Source: Ustilaginoidea virens | Lineage: Eukaryota; Ascomycota; Sordariomycetes; Hypocreales; Clavicipitaceae | DNA: 64,000 nucleotides | Reading direction: 5' to 3' | NCBI RefSeq assembly: GCF_000687475.1 | Contig: NC_057321.1 | Location: 1,798,001 to 1,862,000, forward strand | Part shown: piece after piece, positions 54,221 through 64,000 of the stretch | Layout of the letters: each line of letters begins with the position of its first letter | How positions within the stretch are numbered: position 1 is the first letter of the stretch | Notes under the pieces: model-generated | What the model was told of the DNA's origin: nothing | Seen by the model: only the letters and a program-made list of their open reading frames with translations | Databases searched by the model: none | Translations under genes and position numbers: made by a program

Positions 54221-57200
54221 ATGGCACTACCAACTCAAAATTCTCGTCGCACGGTCCGTCTGCCTCTGAGCTCAACCGGTCATCCTCTTCCTCGCAGAAC
54301 ATCACCATCCAACTCTGTGACCTTGATCCACCACCAGCTCGCCCGAGATGCTTCACTCCGAGCAAGTCCCGGGTCGGCAGTGGCCAGAGCAAATAAGGCT
54401 ACCGGCTCGCCGCGACGTAATTCTTCGGGCGACAGTCACGAAACCGGTCAGAGCGATCCCAATAAGTGGTTTGATCAGTCCAACCAGAACCCAACGGCGA
54501 CTTTTGACGGAGCGATGGATGGTGTGTAACGAAGCTATTCGAAAATAGTTTTGCGATGCTGACACTGAATACAGTTGATCCTCCATTTTTCCAGAAAGAG
54601 TCGGATTCCTCGAACGACGACAAGCTCTATGCCTACCAAAATCCACCTCTACAACCGTTACTCAACACGCAACACAGTAGCAGTGCCGATGATTACCGCA
54701 GCGTCATCGACGACCTCACAATCGAGATACAGAAGTTGAAGGAAGAATTAAAGAAATATAAGCAGAGAGGTCCGGACATGTTGAGGAAGGACAAACTATT
54801 TGAAATCAAATATCACGGCCTTCCCAAACGAAAACGCAGGGAGCTCGAGACGACCCTTCGCGATTTTGCGGCGAGCATCGAAGATTCTCCAGATGTATCA
54901 TCCTCGCAACGGAAGAAGTCGTCGAGACACGCCACCCGGGACAACATGTATTCCGGCTCTGGCTCTGCATCCAAGCATGCCTCATCGTCGTCGGGCTCTA
55001 ACGCTAGGCCGGTCGATTCAGCTTACGCGTCAATGTCCAGCGGTGCCAACTCAGCTGGCGTGTCACTCGGACGTCCTGCCATGAGCTCTCGCGCTAGAAA
55101 CGATCAAAAGGTGGAAAGCTACTTGCGGGACATCCCCGAGGGCTTATATCCCCGACACATGGTGCTGACCGATAGAGAACGAAAAAAGCTCGTCGTCAGA
55201 CGCTTGGAGCAGATTTTCACTGGTAAAATGGGAGGCCGGCACGCGAGGAAAGCTGGACAACGCCAAAATGCCAACGCTTCCCTCGTGAGCTCGGCAACTG
55301 CTGAACCAGAACCCCAGCCTCGAAGTCTCAAGGATCAACGGCCTACTTCTGGTACTACGGGAGCGGAGCTCTGCAGGGAAGCGAGGATTTTGCCGTCAGA
55401 GCAACTTTCCGGTACCTGTGGCAAGAAAACTCAATCCAGAGACAACGCATCGGCTTCCAACTCCAACGGTGATCAGACAGAATCAGGCGGCCATGGCAAC
55501 AGTAGTCGATCAGGTACCAACCCGTCCCCAACACAACCAACAGCTCCGGATCAACGACCTACACGTGTTAATGATCTGGATCCCGACCGCATCCAGGTGC
55601 CTTCGGAAAATATGGACTACATCCGCCATTTGGGTTTGGTTCCCCCGGGACTCCTGGTGGATCCGTCAAAGAACGCTGAAGTTCAACCAGACGCTGATGG
55701 TTGGGTCTATTTGAATTTGCTGTGCAACATGGCGCAGTTGCACATTGTCAATGTTACTCCAAGTTTTGTGCGAGCCGCGGTGACGGAGATCAGCACCAAG
55801 TTTCAGCTCTCGTCCGATGGCCGCAAAATTCGCTGGCGCGGCGGCAGTGATGGCACACAGTTTTCCAGTGACAGCTCTAATGATAGTTCTCAAACAACGC
55901 CCGAGGTCGATGACGCTGCGAGCAAAGACGGCAAACGTAAAAGACAGAGGACTGGCAAGTCTGCTGGGTACGAAGATCAATCAGGCGGAAGCTCAAAAAG
56001 TCAGTCCAAATTCGGGCCTCAAATATCCACATCATCCGACAGCTTTCACTACAAGCCGTTATTTGCTCACAACGGCTCTCCCAATGGGCAAATATCCCTG
56101 GATGATACGCTCTCATCCTTCGGTCCCATTGACGACAGCAACGTGGACGAATCGCGATGGGGTTTAAGCGGTTCGGGTACCTCTAACCGCAGGAAGCGCC
56201 GGCACGACGGTGTCATCATTTACTATAGTGGTGCGCCCTTCTGTACAGATCTTTCTGGTGATCCGGGCGATGCGTCTCCAGCGACATACATGCTCTCGAG
56301 TGGCCAAGACCGGAAAGAGCATGATTGCCATCAATTCGACCGGCCCATTCCACATCGATCCGCATCCGGGTCTTCTCTTGGCTATCGACCCTTGAGCGAC
56401 ATGTACCATGGCTGCCATGCCGGCGTCAAAATGGACGTCGACAGCGTCGATTGTGTTCCTGATCTGGGAAATGAGTCGGATTCAGACTCGGGTATTATTG
56501 ACTCTGAATTCCCATGGGCTACCGGGCAACAGTACATAGGGGTTATTCCGCTAGAGCCCTGCGGCCTTGGCGGGGTGATGCCAGATGACCACTTCATGGT
56601 CGTCGTCACAACGAAACGACCTAAAGACGACACCGTTTCAGAACTCGTCTCCTCCACGCGGAAGAAGTCTGAGGAAGCTACAGAAGTCATCATCGGGAGA
56701 CTGGCCAGCATGTCAACATCATCCCCGGTGCCGGTAGCCTCCTCCCAGAAAGTCGGTCCTGTCGAGATAGAATATGTGTCTGGAAGAATCAAGCGACTCG
56801 CTCCCGTGTCGCTCCCTCCTCCCGTCATTTTCCTACCGCCGTTTAGCAGCGATGCTTCCAGCTCCATTGGTGATGATTACATGTCGGAAGATGCTGACGA
56901 GTCACTCGAATCCTCCGAGGAGTTGATGAGCCGTCAAGCCAACCCACACCATTCCGACGGGTATCCGGATGGGGTCGATTTAAGCAGTGGCGATGAAGAT
57001 GGCGAAGACCCAGATGAAAATTTAGAGGAGTTGAAGATGTACGACAAGATGGAGTCCGCCGACGTGCCAGGATTTGCTCGGCCAAAGTCTAAGCGACAGT
57101 CCATCGGCAGCGCCGAAGCTGCCCCGGGTAGTGCAAGAGAAAGAAGTAAAAGTGCTAGCGCTGATGCCTTATTTCGGACTGGGGCGAGCTCTGCGGCCAC

Positions 57201-57246
57201 AGCGGGAGTGAGAAGCGGCTATACTAGTAGCGACAAGGAAAACTGA
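54221..57246 (+). CDS. frq: circadian clock protein FREQUENCY
   Basis: Two exons: 54221-54521 and 54575-57246, with a 53-bp intron; 990 aa, almost the size of Neurospora FRQ. The joined N-terminus contains the conserved [34 protein letters not shown] and, across the splice, [17 protein letters not shown] coiled coil for dimerisation lies at about 139-165. Conserved blocks follow: [19 protein letters not shown] (about 279-297), and [13 protein letters not shown] through [20 protein letters not shown] (about 446-524), in the region tied to casein kinase 1 binding. A basic KDGKRKRQR nuclear signal is at about 549-557. The conserved block for FRH binding is around 700-780 ([18 protein letters not shown]). 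Ser-rich acidic PEST-like stretches follow to the C-terminus. By family FRQ represses the White Collar Complex in the transcription-translation clock loop and is timed by phosphorylation. Confidence 0.96.
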
Positions 57247-58373
57247 AGCATCAAATAAACGAACAAAAACAATCATACGAATGTTACGACTCTGGGATTC
57301 TAGCCTTTTGTGGAGTAGTCAATATATCCTTTTTTTTTTTCCTGATTCAAATTTTTGAATGACATACCCAATCATGTATCTCCTTTGCATATGGGACAAA
57401 GGTATGGCCGCAACTAGGTTGTTATATTTAGGCATGGGTCCTGTTATCAAGTAGGGCTTTCCCTCGTTGAAGCATTTTATTAGTACAGGAATTGAAAGGG
57501 AAATCGTCACCTGGAAAGGGCATACTATGGTTGTCGAGGTCCCGTTTCGTCCTAAGCCGTCTGCATATCTCTATCAACTCATCCTACGACTGTAGTGCTA
57601 TGTAGAATGTACTTGGTTCTTTCCATTTAGTTTGCTTAAAAACACGTGATAGGACAAAACTCTATTTAGCTTCTGGTCAGCTTCTGGTCAGCTTCTGGCG
57701 TAGGGATGAATCACGATAGGCTTAGCTGGTGATGATTTAATGAAAAATATTAAACGAAGTGCTTTGATTTCACTTGCTTTAACGTTTAATATTGCTTCCA
57801 TGCTTTATTTCATTTATCGATTTTCAGTTTTCCGACCTCTTACTTTAACCATAGTCATGTACGTGACATCTTTGAGCTAAATAGTAAAGAAGTAAAGAGA
57901 TGAAAAATAAAAAAAAGACTGTGAATCTGCATAAAGTGCATATAGCACCGTTAATTACCTCCTGGTAGGATGTCTGGTACCCACCAATCTTACCCAATGC
58001 AGGTGGTACATACCTATTACCCAGCAACTTACAAGGCATCTAAACAGCGGACGGACATGGGCCCCGTGCCCTCAAGAGGGCTGCCTGCCTGTACCCTCGA
58101 AGTCTCCCCAGAGTCCCCGGACTTTCGCAAGCACCAGACCACATGCAAGTTTTAGACATTGATGAGTTCCCAGGCGACTTATTAGTGTGCTCCTTACGCG
58201 CCAAGCTATAGTGACAGCGTTCTTCCTCGTCCGGCATTCAACAACACATCAAACAATACATCATCTCACAACATGGGACACGTAATACCGGCACGTAGAG
58301 CAACTTGAACTGGATCAAATTCCTCCGCCATCCTTGTCTGATCTCCTTTTTTTTGGCACCCCGCATTGAAACG
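57247..58373. other. intergenic region frq / prenylcysteine oxidase
   Basis: About 1.1 kb, AT-rich. A direct repeat of AGCTTCTGGTC occurs three times at about 57670-57700. In Neurospora an antisense transcript of frq starts downstream of the gene, so a similar promoter could lie here; the sequence does not show it. No gene is supported. Confidence 0.45.
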
Positions 58374-60391
58374 ATGTGGTGGTCCCTACCCAAGCTGATC
58401 GCCGTGGCCGGTGCAGTGTGCGTCGCTCGCGGCGCGAAAGTGAATGTTGCCGACGCCAGAAATGCCAAGAATATTGCCATAATCGGTAAGTTCTGGTTGA
58501 ACGGGAGCCCGTTGGAGATGCAAAGGTCCCACCCGAGCCGGCAAGACTTGGCGCGTTGGGATCTGGACCTGGACTTGGACTTGGAGGTGGCATCAATGCA
58601 TCTCGGAGGCCTGGGCTCAAAGGCGAAAACACACCACTGACAAGACAATGTATAGGTGCTGGTGCTGCGGGCTCTTCAGCTGCGTACCACTTGCGGAAAT
58701 TCGCCGACGAGCAAGGGCTCTGTGTGAATATTTCGGTTTTTGAAAAGACTGACCACGTTGGCGGGCGCACTGTCACGGTCAACGTGTTTGATGATGCCAA
58801 TCAGCCTGTGGAGTTGGGCGCCTCCATATTCATTAAGGCAAACCACATCATATATAATGCCACTCAGAATTTCCAGCTGAACCTGACGGAACTGTCCGCC
58901 CCTGATCCCGCCGGCTATACGGCCATTTGGGACGGCGAAGCCATCGTCTTCCGCTCAGAAGCGAGCAGCTCGTGGTGGTGGGACGCCGCGAAGCTGTTTT
59001 GGAAGTACGGTCTTGCACCGTACCAGGCTGTGAAGCTGGTCAAGAGCGCTGTGGGAACTTTCCTGCAGCTCTACGAAGAACCAAACTTTCCCTTTCGCTC
59101 ACTGACGCAAAGAGCATTTGAACTGGGTCTCTTGCGCTTGACTGGCGTCACTGGTGAGCAGTATCTCCAAGAGAACAACGTGAGTAACCACCGCCATTGT
59201 TTCCTACCCCAGAGTACCTCGCTCTTTATCTGTGGATATGGTTTTAGAAGCTGACACATTCCACGTTGGTCAGATCAACCCCCGGTTTGTACGTGAAGTG
59301 ATGCAGCCAGCTTCACGGGTCAACTATGCGTCCAACTTGGCCTTTATCCATGGGCTGGAAGCCATTGTAAGCCTCCTGATGCACCATTCTGCTTCTGACA
59401 AAGATTTTTTTTGCTAAAGTCCGGGCAGGTCTCCTTTGCTACTGAGGGCGCCGTTTCCGTAAGCGGCGGCAACTATCAAGTGTTTGAGAAGTTACTGCAG
59501 CATAGCCGTGCAGCGCATTACCCGAATACTACTGTCACGGGAATAGCATTTCACAAAGGCACCAACAAGCCGGGATCTATCCCCAAGTACGCGCTCTCGA
59601 CCAAGTCTTCCTCTCCAAGGTCAAGGGTAGCCAAGCTGCAGACTGTGTTTGACAGCGTCGTCATCGCGTCCCCGTGGCAGTTTAGTGGGATTGAGGCTGC
59701 CGACGGTGTCATCAAGCATCATATAGACTCGGTTCCTTACATGGCGCTACACGTGACTCTTTTCACGTCTCCTCTTCGATTGCAAGCGTCCTACTTTGGC
59801 CTGGAACCCGGAAGCAAGGCACCCAGCAATGTGTACACTACTCTTGGCAGCGAAGAGACGGCCCAAGAAGGTCCGAAGGGTGTTGGCCGCACCGGCTTCT
59901 ACTCCATCAGTACTCTGCGAACGATCACCAACCCCACAACCGGCAAGAAGGAGTTCCTATACAAGATTTTCAGCGCCGAGCCCGTCAATTCAACCTTTCT
60001 CTCGACCATCCTGGGTGCAGACATCCCAGATTCATTCGTCTCCAACGACTCTGCTGCAGGCGTGGAGCCGGTTTCGTGGTACCATGCCCACTGCTTTCAC
60101 TCGTATCCCATCGGGCTCCCGCGGGTGACGTTTCAGGATCCGATTCTCGGCCGCGGCCTCTACTATACCTCTGGAGTTGAAAGCTTTATTTCCACCATGG
60201 AGACGAGCGCACTGATGGGCATGAACGTTGCTCGTCTCATTGTCGATGACTTTGCGGGAATCTCAAGAAACCGCTGGAATCAGATCGGACAGTTCAGTCG
60301 TAATCCAGCAAAGGCCAGACAAGACTTCTGGGACAGCATGGATAGCGAAATGCGGGCGAGCATGGATTTCTTGGGCGCAGATGAACTTTAG
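58374..60391 (+). CDS. prenylcysteine oxidase/lyase-like FAD enzyme
   Basis: Four exons: 58374-58485, 58656-59179, 59274-59366 and 59429-60391; 563 aa. Residues 1-20 form a signal peptide (MWWSLPKLIAVAGAVCVARG). The first splice completes the FAD-binding glycine motif IAIIGAGAAGSSAAYHL, followed by VFEKTDHVGGRTVTVNV. Further family segments are ELGASIFIKANHIIYNAT, VMQPASRVNYASNL and EGAVSVSGGNYQVFEKLL, then FDSVVIASPWQF. The C-terminal half carries WYHAHCFHSYPIGLPRV and GRGLYYTSGVESFISTMETS. By family, prenylcysteine oxidase cleaves the thioether of farnesyl- or geranylgeranyl-cysteine left by degraded prenylated proteins, in the lysosome/vacuole or secretory lumen, releasing an aldehyde, cysteine and H2O2. 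The signal peptide fits that location. Several N-glycosylation sites (NIS, NAT, NLT, NTT, NST) are visible. Confidence 0.92.
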
Positions 60392-61355
60392 GAAGGTTGA
60401 GAGCTAGGATACTCCTGTTTTTTAATTATCTTTTTTTTTGTTGTGGGTTTGAAGGAAACGGATAAATGAGAGTCAGATGGCTTGCTATTTAGACCAAATA
60501 CACGGCAAATGACAGTTATGAAGCCGTACCGGAATCATCAACAGTTACCACACGGTCATTTGTTATGGAAGCTTGGACAATATGCCGGCAAGTTTGCAAA
60601 GCGTAGTGACGCCAATTGCGGTAAGAACCGACGATTGAAAATGCCAGTTTATTGTATTAGGTTGATTGCGCATTACCTTGGTCCTCTGGCATTGCGTGTT
60701 TTCTAGTTGTTGATCGCAGTGATATGCGAAGGAAATTGTTGGTTAGTTGTGTCAGATAACCGGCAGTATGCTTCGAACTTTAAGAACATTCTGTGTGAGC
60801 AGGTGGCAAATACATAGCAAATAGCTTCGCTTAAGGGCAGAACTTTAGGAGTTGACCTATCACGAGCTGCCCGTCTGTTTAATATCGGCAGGTACCGAAG
60901 GTACCTAAAGTACCTACGAGGTAGGTACCTCCCAATGTAACCAGGCGTTCAGCCCCACAGGGGAGTTTAAGTTACTTGCATAATCTGCGTAGCGTACTCT
61001 TTGTTCTATGACGCTCTTCGCTCTTTCCCTGCACAGCGCAAGCTTGTCCCTCGCACGATCTATCCCTCACTCACATTTCTTCGTCTGCAGAGGAGGCCCC
61101 CCTGCAGACTTGCTAGTTGAGCATCGTCACTCCTTGATGACTACTCCGTAATCGTTATATTCTCATCATTTTTACCATTTACGCAGTATTCTTTCTACGT
61201 GTCACGGTGAAATTTCGATTACGCAACCTTGTCTGCGGAACCCCTCGGTTGAGCGCTTGTCGGTGAAGGAGGGGTGTGGTTTGCATCCACTGCCAGCGCA
61301 CACAATCTAGACGGGCAAGAGAAGCTGCAAACGACAAATACATGAAATAATCAGG
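60392..61355. promoter_or_regulatory. intergenic region prenylcysteine oxidase / vid27
   Basis: About 960 bases. It has an AGGTACCT-type cluster at 60889-60930 (GGTACCGAAGGTACCTAAAG, then GAGGTAGGTACCTCC) and a TACTCCGTA copy at 61142-61150, 206 bases before the vid27 start. No gene is supported. Confidence 0.5.
60889..60930. repeat. AGGTACCT-type palindromic cluster
   Basis: Three GGTACC/AGTACC-type units with inverted-repeat character (GGTACC, GGTACCT, GAGGTAGGTACCTC). Same family as the larger cluster at 36106-36327. Confidence 0.75.
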
Positions 61356-64000
61356 ATGTTCGTTCTGAGAAACGGTAAGTGGTGGGATGTGATGGAGTGC
61401 TCTTGCTTGCAACTTGCGGGTGCAATTTTTTTTTCCCCCTCTCCCTTGTTTTTTCAAATCAACATGTTGCCATTTTGCCACTCTCCCGGGCAACCAAACC
61501 AGCATTTTGGGGGTCCCCGTCCCCGTACTTTTCAGGCAAGCGCATCTTGCCCCGCCGGGATGCCTTGCTACATTCCTCACTGCTCCCTCCAGTTCAGCGC
61601 GAATGGCCTGTTGGGGAAAACACGTCGGTTGCTATTGATAGCCAAGCTAATCGAGTTTTTACCTCAGTTGGAAAGTTCATCTTCGGCTCCAGTGCCCAAG
61701 AAGCGCTCATTGAGCTCCCCCAGGGTCAGCTCTATCTTGTTAGACCGCTCTCCCCGAAGGGATACTCGGAGCTCATATTCAAGGACTCGGCCATTCGCAT
61801 TCGCCGAACCAACCAGGACTTTCACTACCAGCTCGTCGTCCAGCGTGTGTTTGAAGAAGGCGAGGCCGAGCTGCTCGCTGAAGAAGAAGGAGAGGACGCC
61901 GAAATCGATGCTCTTGCAGCCGAGCGCGACGAAAAAACCTTCTTGCTAGATGAGGCACTTCACTTCCGCGTGGAGAGCAGAGAGGGTGGGGAAACGGTCT
62001 TTGCGTGGAGAGACTTGAGCGGCGACAACGGTGACCTCTACGAATTCGTTTGCGACAGTCAAGCATCTTCCGCCCAAGTGGAGCAGTTTGTACAGGTCGC
62101 CAGACAGTGTCAGTACGAACGCAAGTACCGCAAGTCTCATACCACCGCCTCAGACGAAGACTACCAGCAGTTCGAATTCCACGACGAGAACCCAATACCG
62201 CCTGCCAGCCCTCTTCATAGCCCGGTGCTCGCCCGTTCCATAGAGTCAGTCGACGACATGTATGCCAAGGCAAACACTGCTGCAAAAAGAGAACCACTTG
62301 CTGCCGCAAAGCAGCTAACACCTGAATCCGAACCCATACCCGAACCCGAGCCCGAACCCGAGCATGAACCACAGAAGAGCTCACATCCACCTGAGCCTGA
62401 CTCTGCTCCAGAGCCACTCGAGATCTATGCCGCCGTTCCAGCCGAGCTACATCTGTACGATCCCCAGCCTGGACATTTTGTCCTTGTCGATGAATCCGTC
62501 ATTGCGACGGTCTCGGAAGTCGGAACATGGCAATATTGGCTGCAGATCGAAAACAAGGACAAGTCATGGATTGGCACATCTGTTGTGCCTGAATTCAACC
62601 CAGTTTTTGACTTCGAGTATCTCTCGTTCGTGTTCAATCACTACAGCAATGATGCCACGGCTAGGTCTTGGTTGCTTAGATTCAAAGATCAACATACTCT
62701 CGAGAAATTCCAGGAAGCAGTGATGCAAGCCATCTGGGAGAGACTGAACGAGACCAAGTGGGCCAGAGTCCAAGAAAAAGAGCGCGAATACGTGCTTGAC
62801 GCGTTTGGTGATATGAACATAAACGATTCCCTGCCGCAGGAAGAAGCCGAAGAGGAAGAGGCAGAACTCGACGAAGAGGATCATGATGATGGTGTCCGCA
62901 GCGACGAATATGACTCGGCGGGAGAAAATGACGAGGCTGCTGAAGAAAGAGAGCCGGGAGAGGTCAATTCTCAGTTGGCTGTCGGATACAAACACGACCG
63001 ATCCTTTGTCGTGCGCGGCTCCAAGATTGGCGTTTTCTCTCATACGGCCGATAATCGCTTAAAGTTCAACACCAACATCTCCAAAGTTACCACTCCAAGC
63101 GGCAAGCTCATGAGCCCCAAAAAGGTCATGCTCCATAGCGAGGATCGGGACCTCATCATGCAAAACGATGTGGATCCCAACAAGTTGTTCCGCATGGACA
63201 TTGAGTACGGCAAAGTTGTGGACGAGTGGAAAGTTCACGACGACATTCCCGTAGTCACGTTTGCTCCCGAAAACAAGTTTGCCCAGATGACGTCTGAGCA
63301 GACCTTCCTGGGTGTGTCAAACAATGCGCTATACCGCATAGACCCCCGCCTGTCCGGCAACAAGTTGGTAGATACGGATATGAAGCAGTATGCCTCGAAG
63401 AATGATTTCTCAGCTCTGGCGACCACCGAGAAGGGCTACATTGCTGTAGCCAGCAACAAAGGTGATATTCGCTTATTCGATCGACTGGGCATTCGTGCAA
63501 AGACCCAGCTTCCTGCCCTGGGTGACCCCATCATCGGCATGGATGTTTCTGCCGACGGTCGCTGGATCCTGGGTACGACAAAGAATTACATTCTGCTGGT
63601 TGACGCTCAGCAAAAGGGCGGCAAGAACGATGGCAAGCTTGGATTCGAGAAGGGCTTCGCGGCCGACTCCAAGCCACGTCCTCGCCGTCTGGCCCTAACT
63701 CCGGAGCATGTCGCTCAAGTCTATCACGAAACCGGAAAGGCCGTGGCTTTCACGCCGGCCAAGTTCAACGCGGGAGAAGGTGCCGAGGAGAAGAGCATTA
63801 TTACCGCTACGGGGCCATACATTGTCGAATGGGATCTCAAGAAGATTCTGCGCGGCACGAAGGCTCCTTACAAGATCAAACGCTATCAGGACGAAGTCAA
63901 GGCCGACGAGTTCAAGTTCGGTTCCGACAAGAATGTCATTGTTGCATTGCCCAACGAAGTCAACATGGTAGCCAAGCAGAGTCTGCGAAAGCCCACTCGC
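61356..64000 (+). CDS. vid27: Vid27 family protein, truncated by the window edge
   Basis: Two exons seen: 61356-61374 and 61668 onward, open to base 64000. The first exon is only 19 bases (MFVLRN plus one base). A 293-bp intron joins it to VGKFIFGSSAQEALIELPQG, the conserved Vid27 start. Visible order: N-terminal domain (about 1-180), Pro/Glu repeat linker (PEPEPEPEHEP, about 330), PH-like domain (about 350-450), acidic linker (about 480-540), and the conserved Vid27 C-terminal domain with beta-propeller-like repeats (ERE/PGEVNSQLAVGYKHDRSFV, KLFRMDIEYGKVVDEWKVH, IGMDVSADGRWILGTTKNYI). About 784 residues are present and the yeast protein is about the same length, so little is missing. Vid27 was named for vacuolar import and degradation of gluconeogenic enzymes; its molecular role is poorly known. 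Confidence 0.92.

Noticed and set aside
1..64000. tRNA genes, rRNA genes, CRISPR arrays and intact transposons
   Set aside because: No cloverleaf with a GGTTCGAATCC-type B box, no regularly spaced repeats, and no transposase or reverse-transcriptase motifs were seen.

Overview
This window is nuclear DNA of a filamentous ascomycete. The introns are short (mostly 50-130 bp, GTRNGT donors, CTRAY-type branch sites, YAG acceptors), intergenic spaces are compact, and the genes match Sordariomycete families. A full-length FREQUENCY clock protein, cofactor-independent phosphoglycerate mutase and a CCCH/FG nucleoporin point to Pezizomycotina. I infer Sordariomycetes, probably Hypocreales, from the general look of the proteins; the species cannot be read from the sequence alone.

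I support 21 protein-coding genes. Most are core housekeeping genes. Exons were rebuilt by joining reading frames across splice sites, and every model except the truncated last one closes in frame with a stop.

Layout. 0.7-4.0 kb (-): SWI/SNF ARID subunit Swi1, followed by 5.8 kb without a recognisable gene. 9.8-11.1 kb (-): U3 snoRNP protein Utp6. 12.4-15.7 kb (+): GPI-anchor lipid remodelling protein Cwh43. 16.7-18.6 kb (+): a lone cytochrome P450. 19.5-21.5 kb (+): Nup42-like nucleoporin. 22.0-22.6 kb (-): ribosomal protein uS10/RPS20. 23.1-25.2 kb (+): Cue3/ASCC2-like ribosome quality-control factor. 26.1-32.8 kb (-): DNA polymerase epsilon catalytic subunit. 33.7-34.2 kb (+): Cox20. 35.0-35.8 kb (-): conserved unknown nuclear-type protein. 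36.8-37.8 kb (+): aldose 1-epimerase. 38.1-39.3 kb (-): DEK_C-domain protein. 39.9-40.4 kb (+): Mdm35, five tiny exons. 41.0-41.4 kb (+): unknown 87-aa two-helix membrane protein. 41.5-43.9 kb (+): Gpi1/PIG-Q. 44.8-46.1 kb (+): tubulin cofactor C. 46.4-46.8 kb (-): Mediator Med9. 47.2-49.2 kb (+): iPGM. A 5-kb gene-poor stretch with decayed coding-like sequence follows. 54.2-57.2 kb (+): FRQ. 58.4-60.4 kb (+): prenylcysteine oxidase/lyase. 61.4 kb to the end (+): Vid27, cut by the window edge.

The genes do not form one pathway or a secondary-metabolite cluster. Two functional echoes exist: Cwh43 and Gpi1 both act in GPI-anchor biology, and Cox20 and Mdm35 both act in the mitochondrial intermembrane space or inner membrane. 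The more unusual material is non-coding: a strongly repeated 9-mer (TACGGAGTA), AGGTACCT-rich palindromic clusters in promoters, paired GAT motifs upstream of frq, and a stop-free 57-bp intron in pol2. No tRNA, rRNA, intact transposon or CRISPR array was seen.
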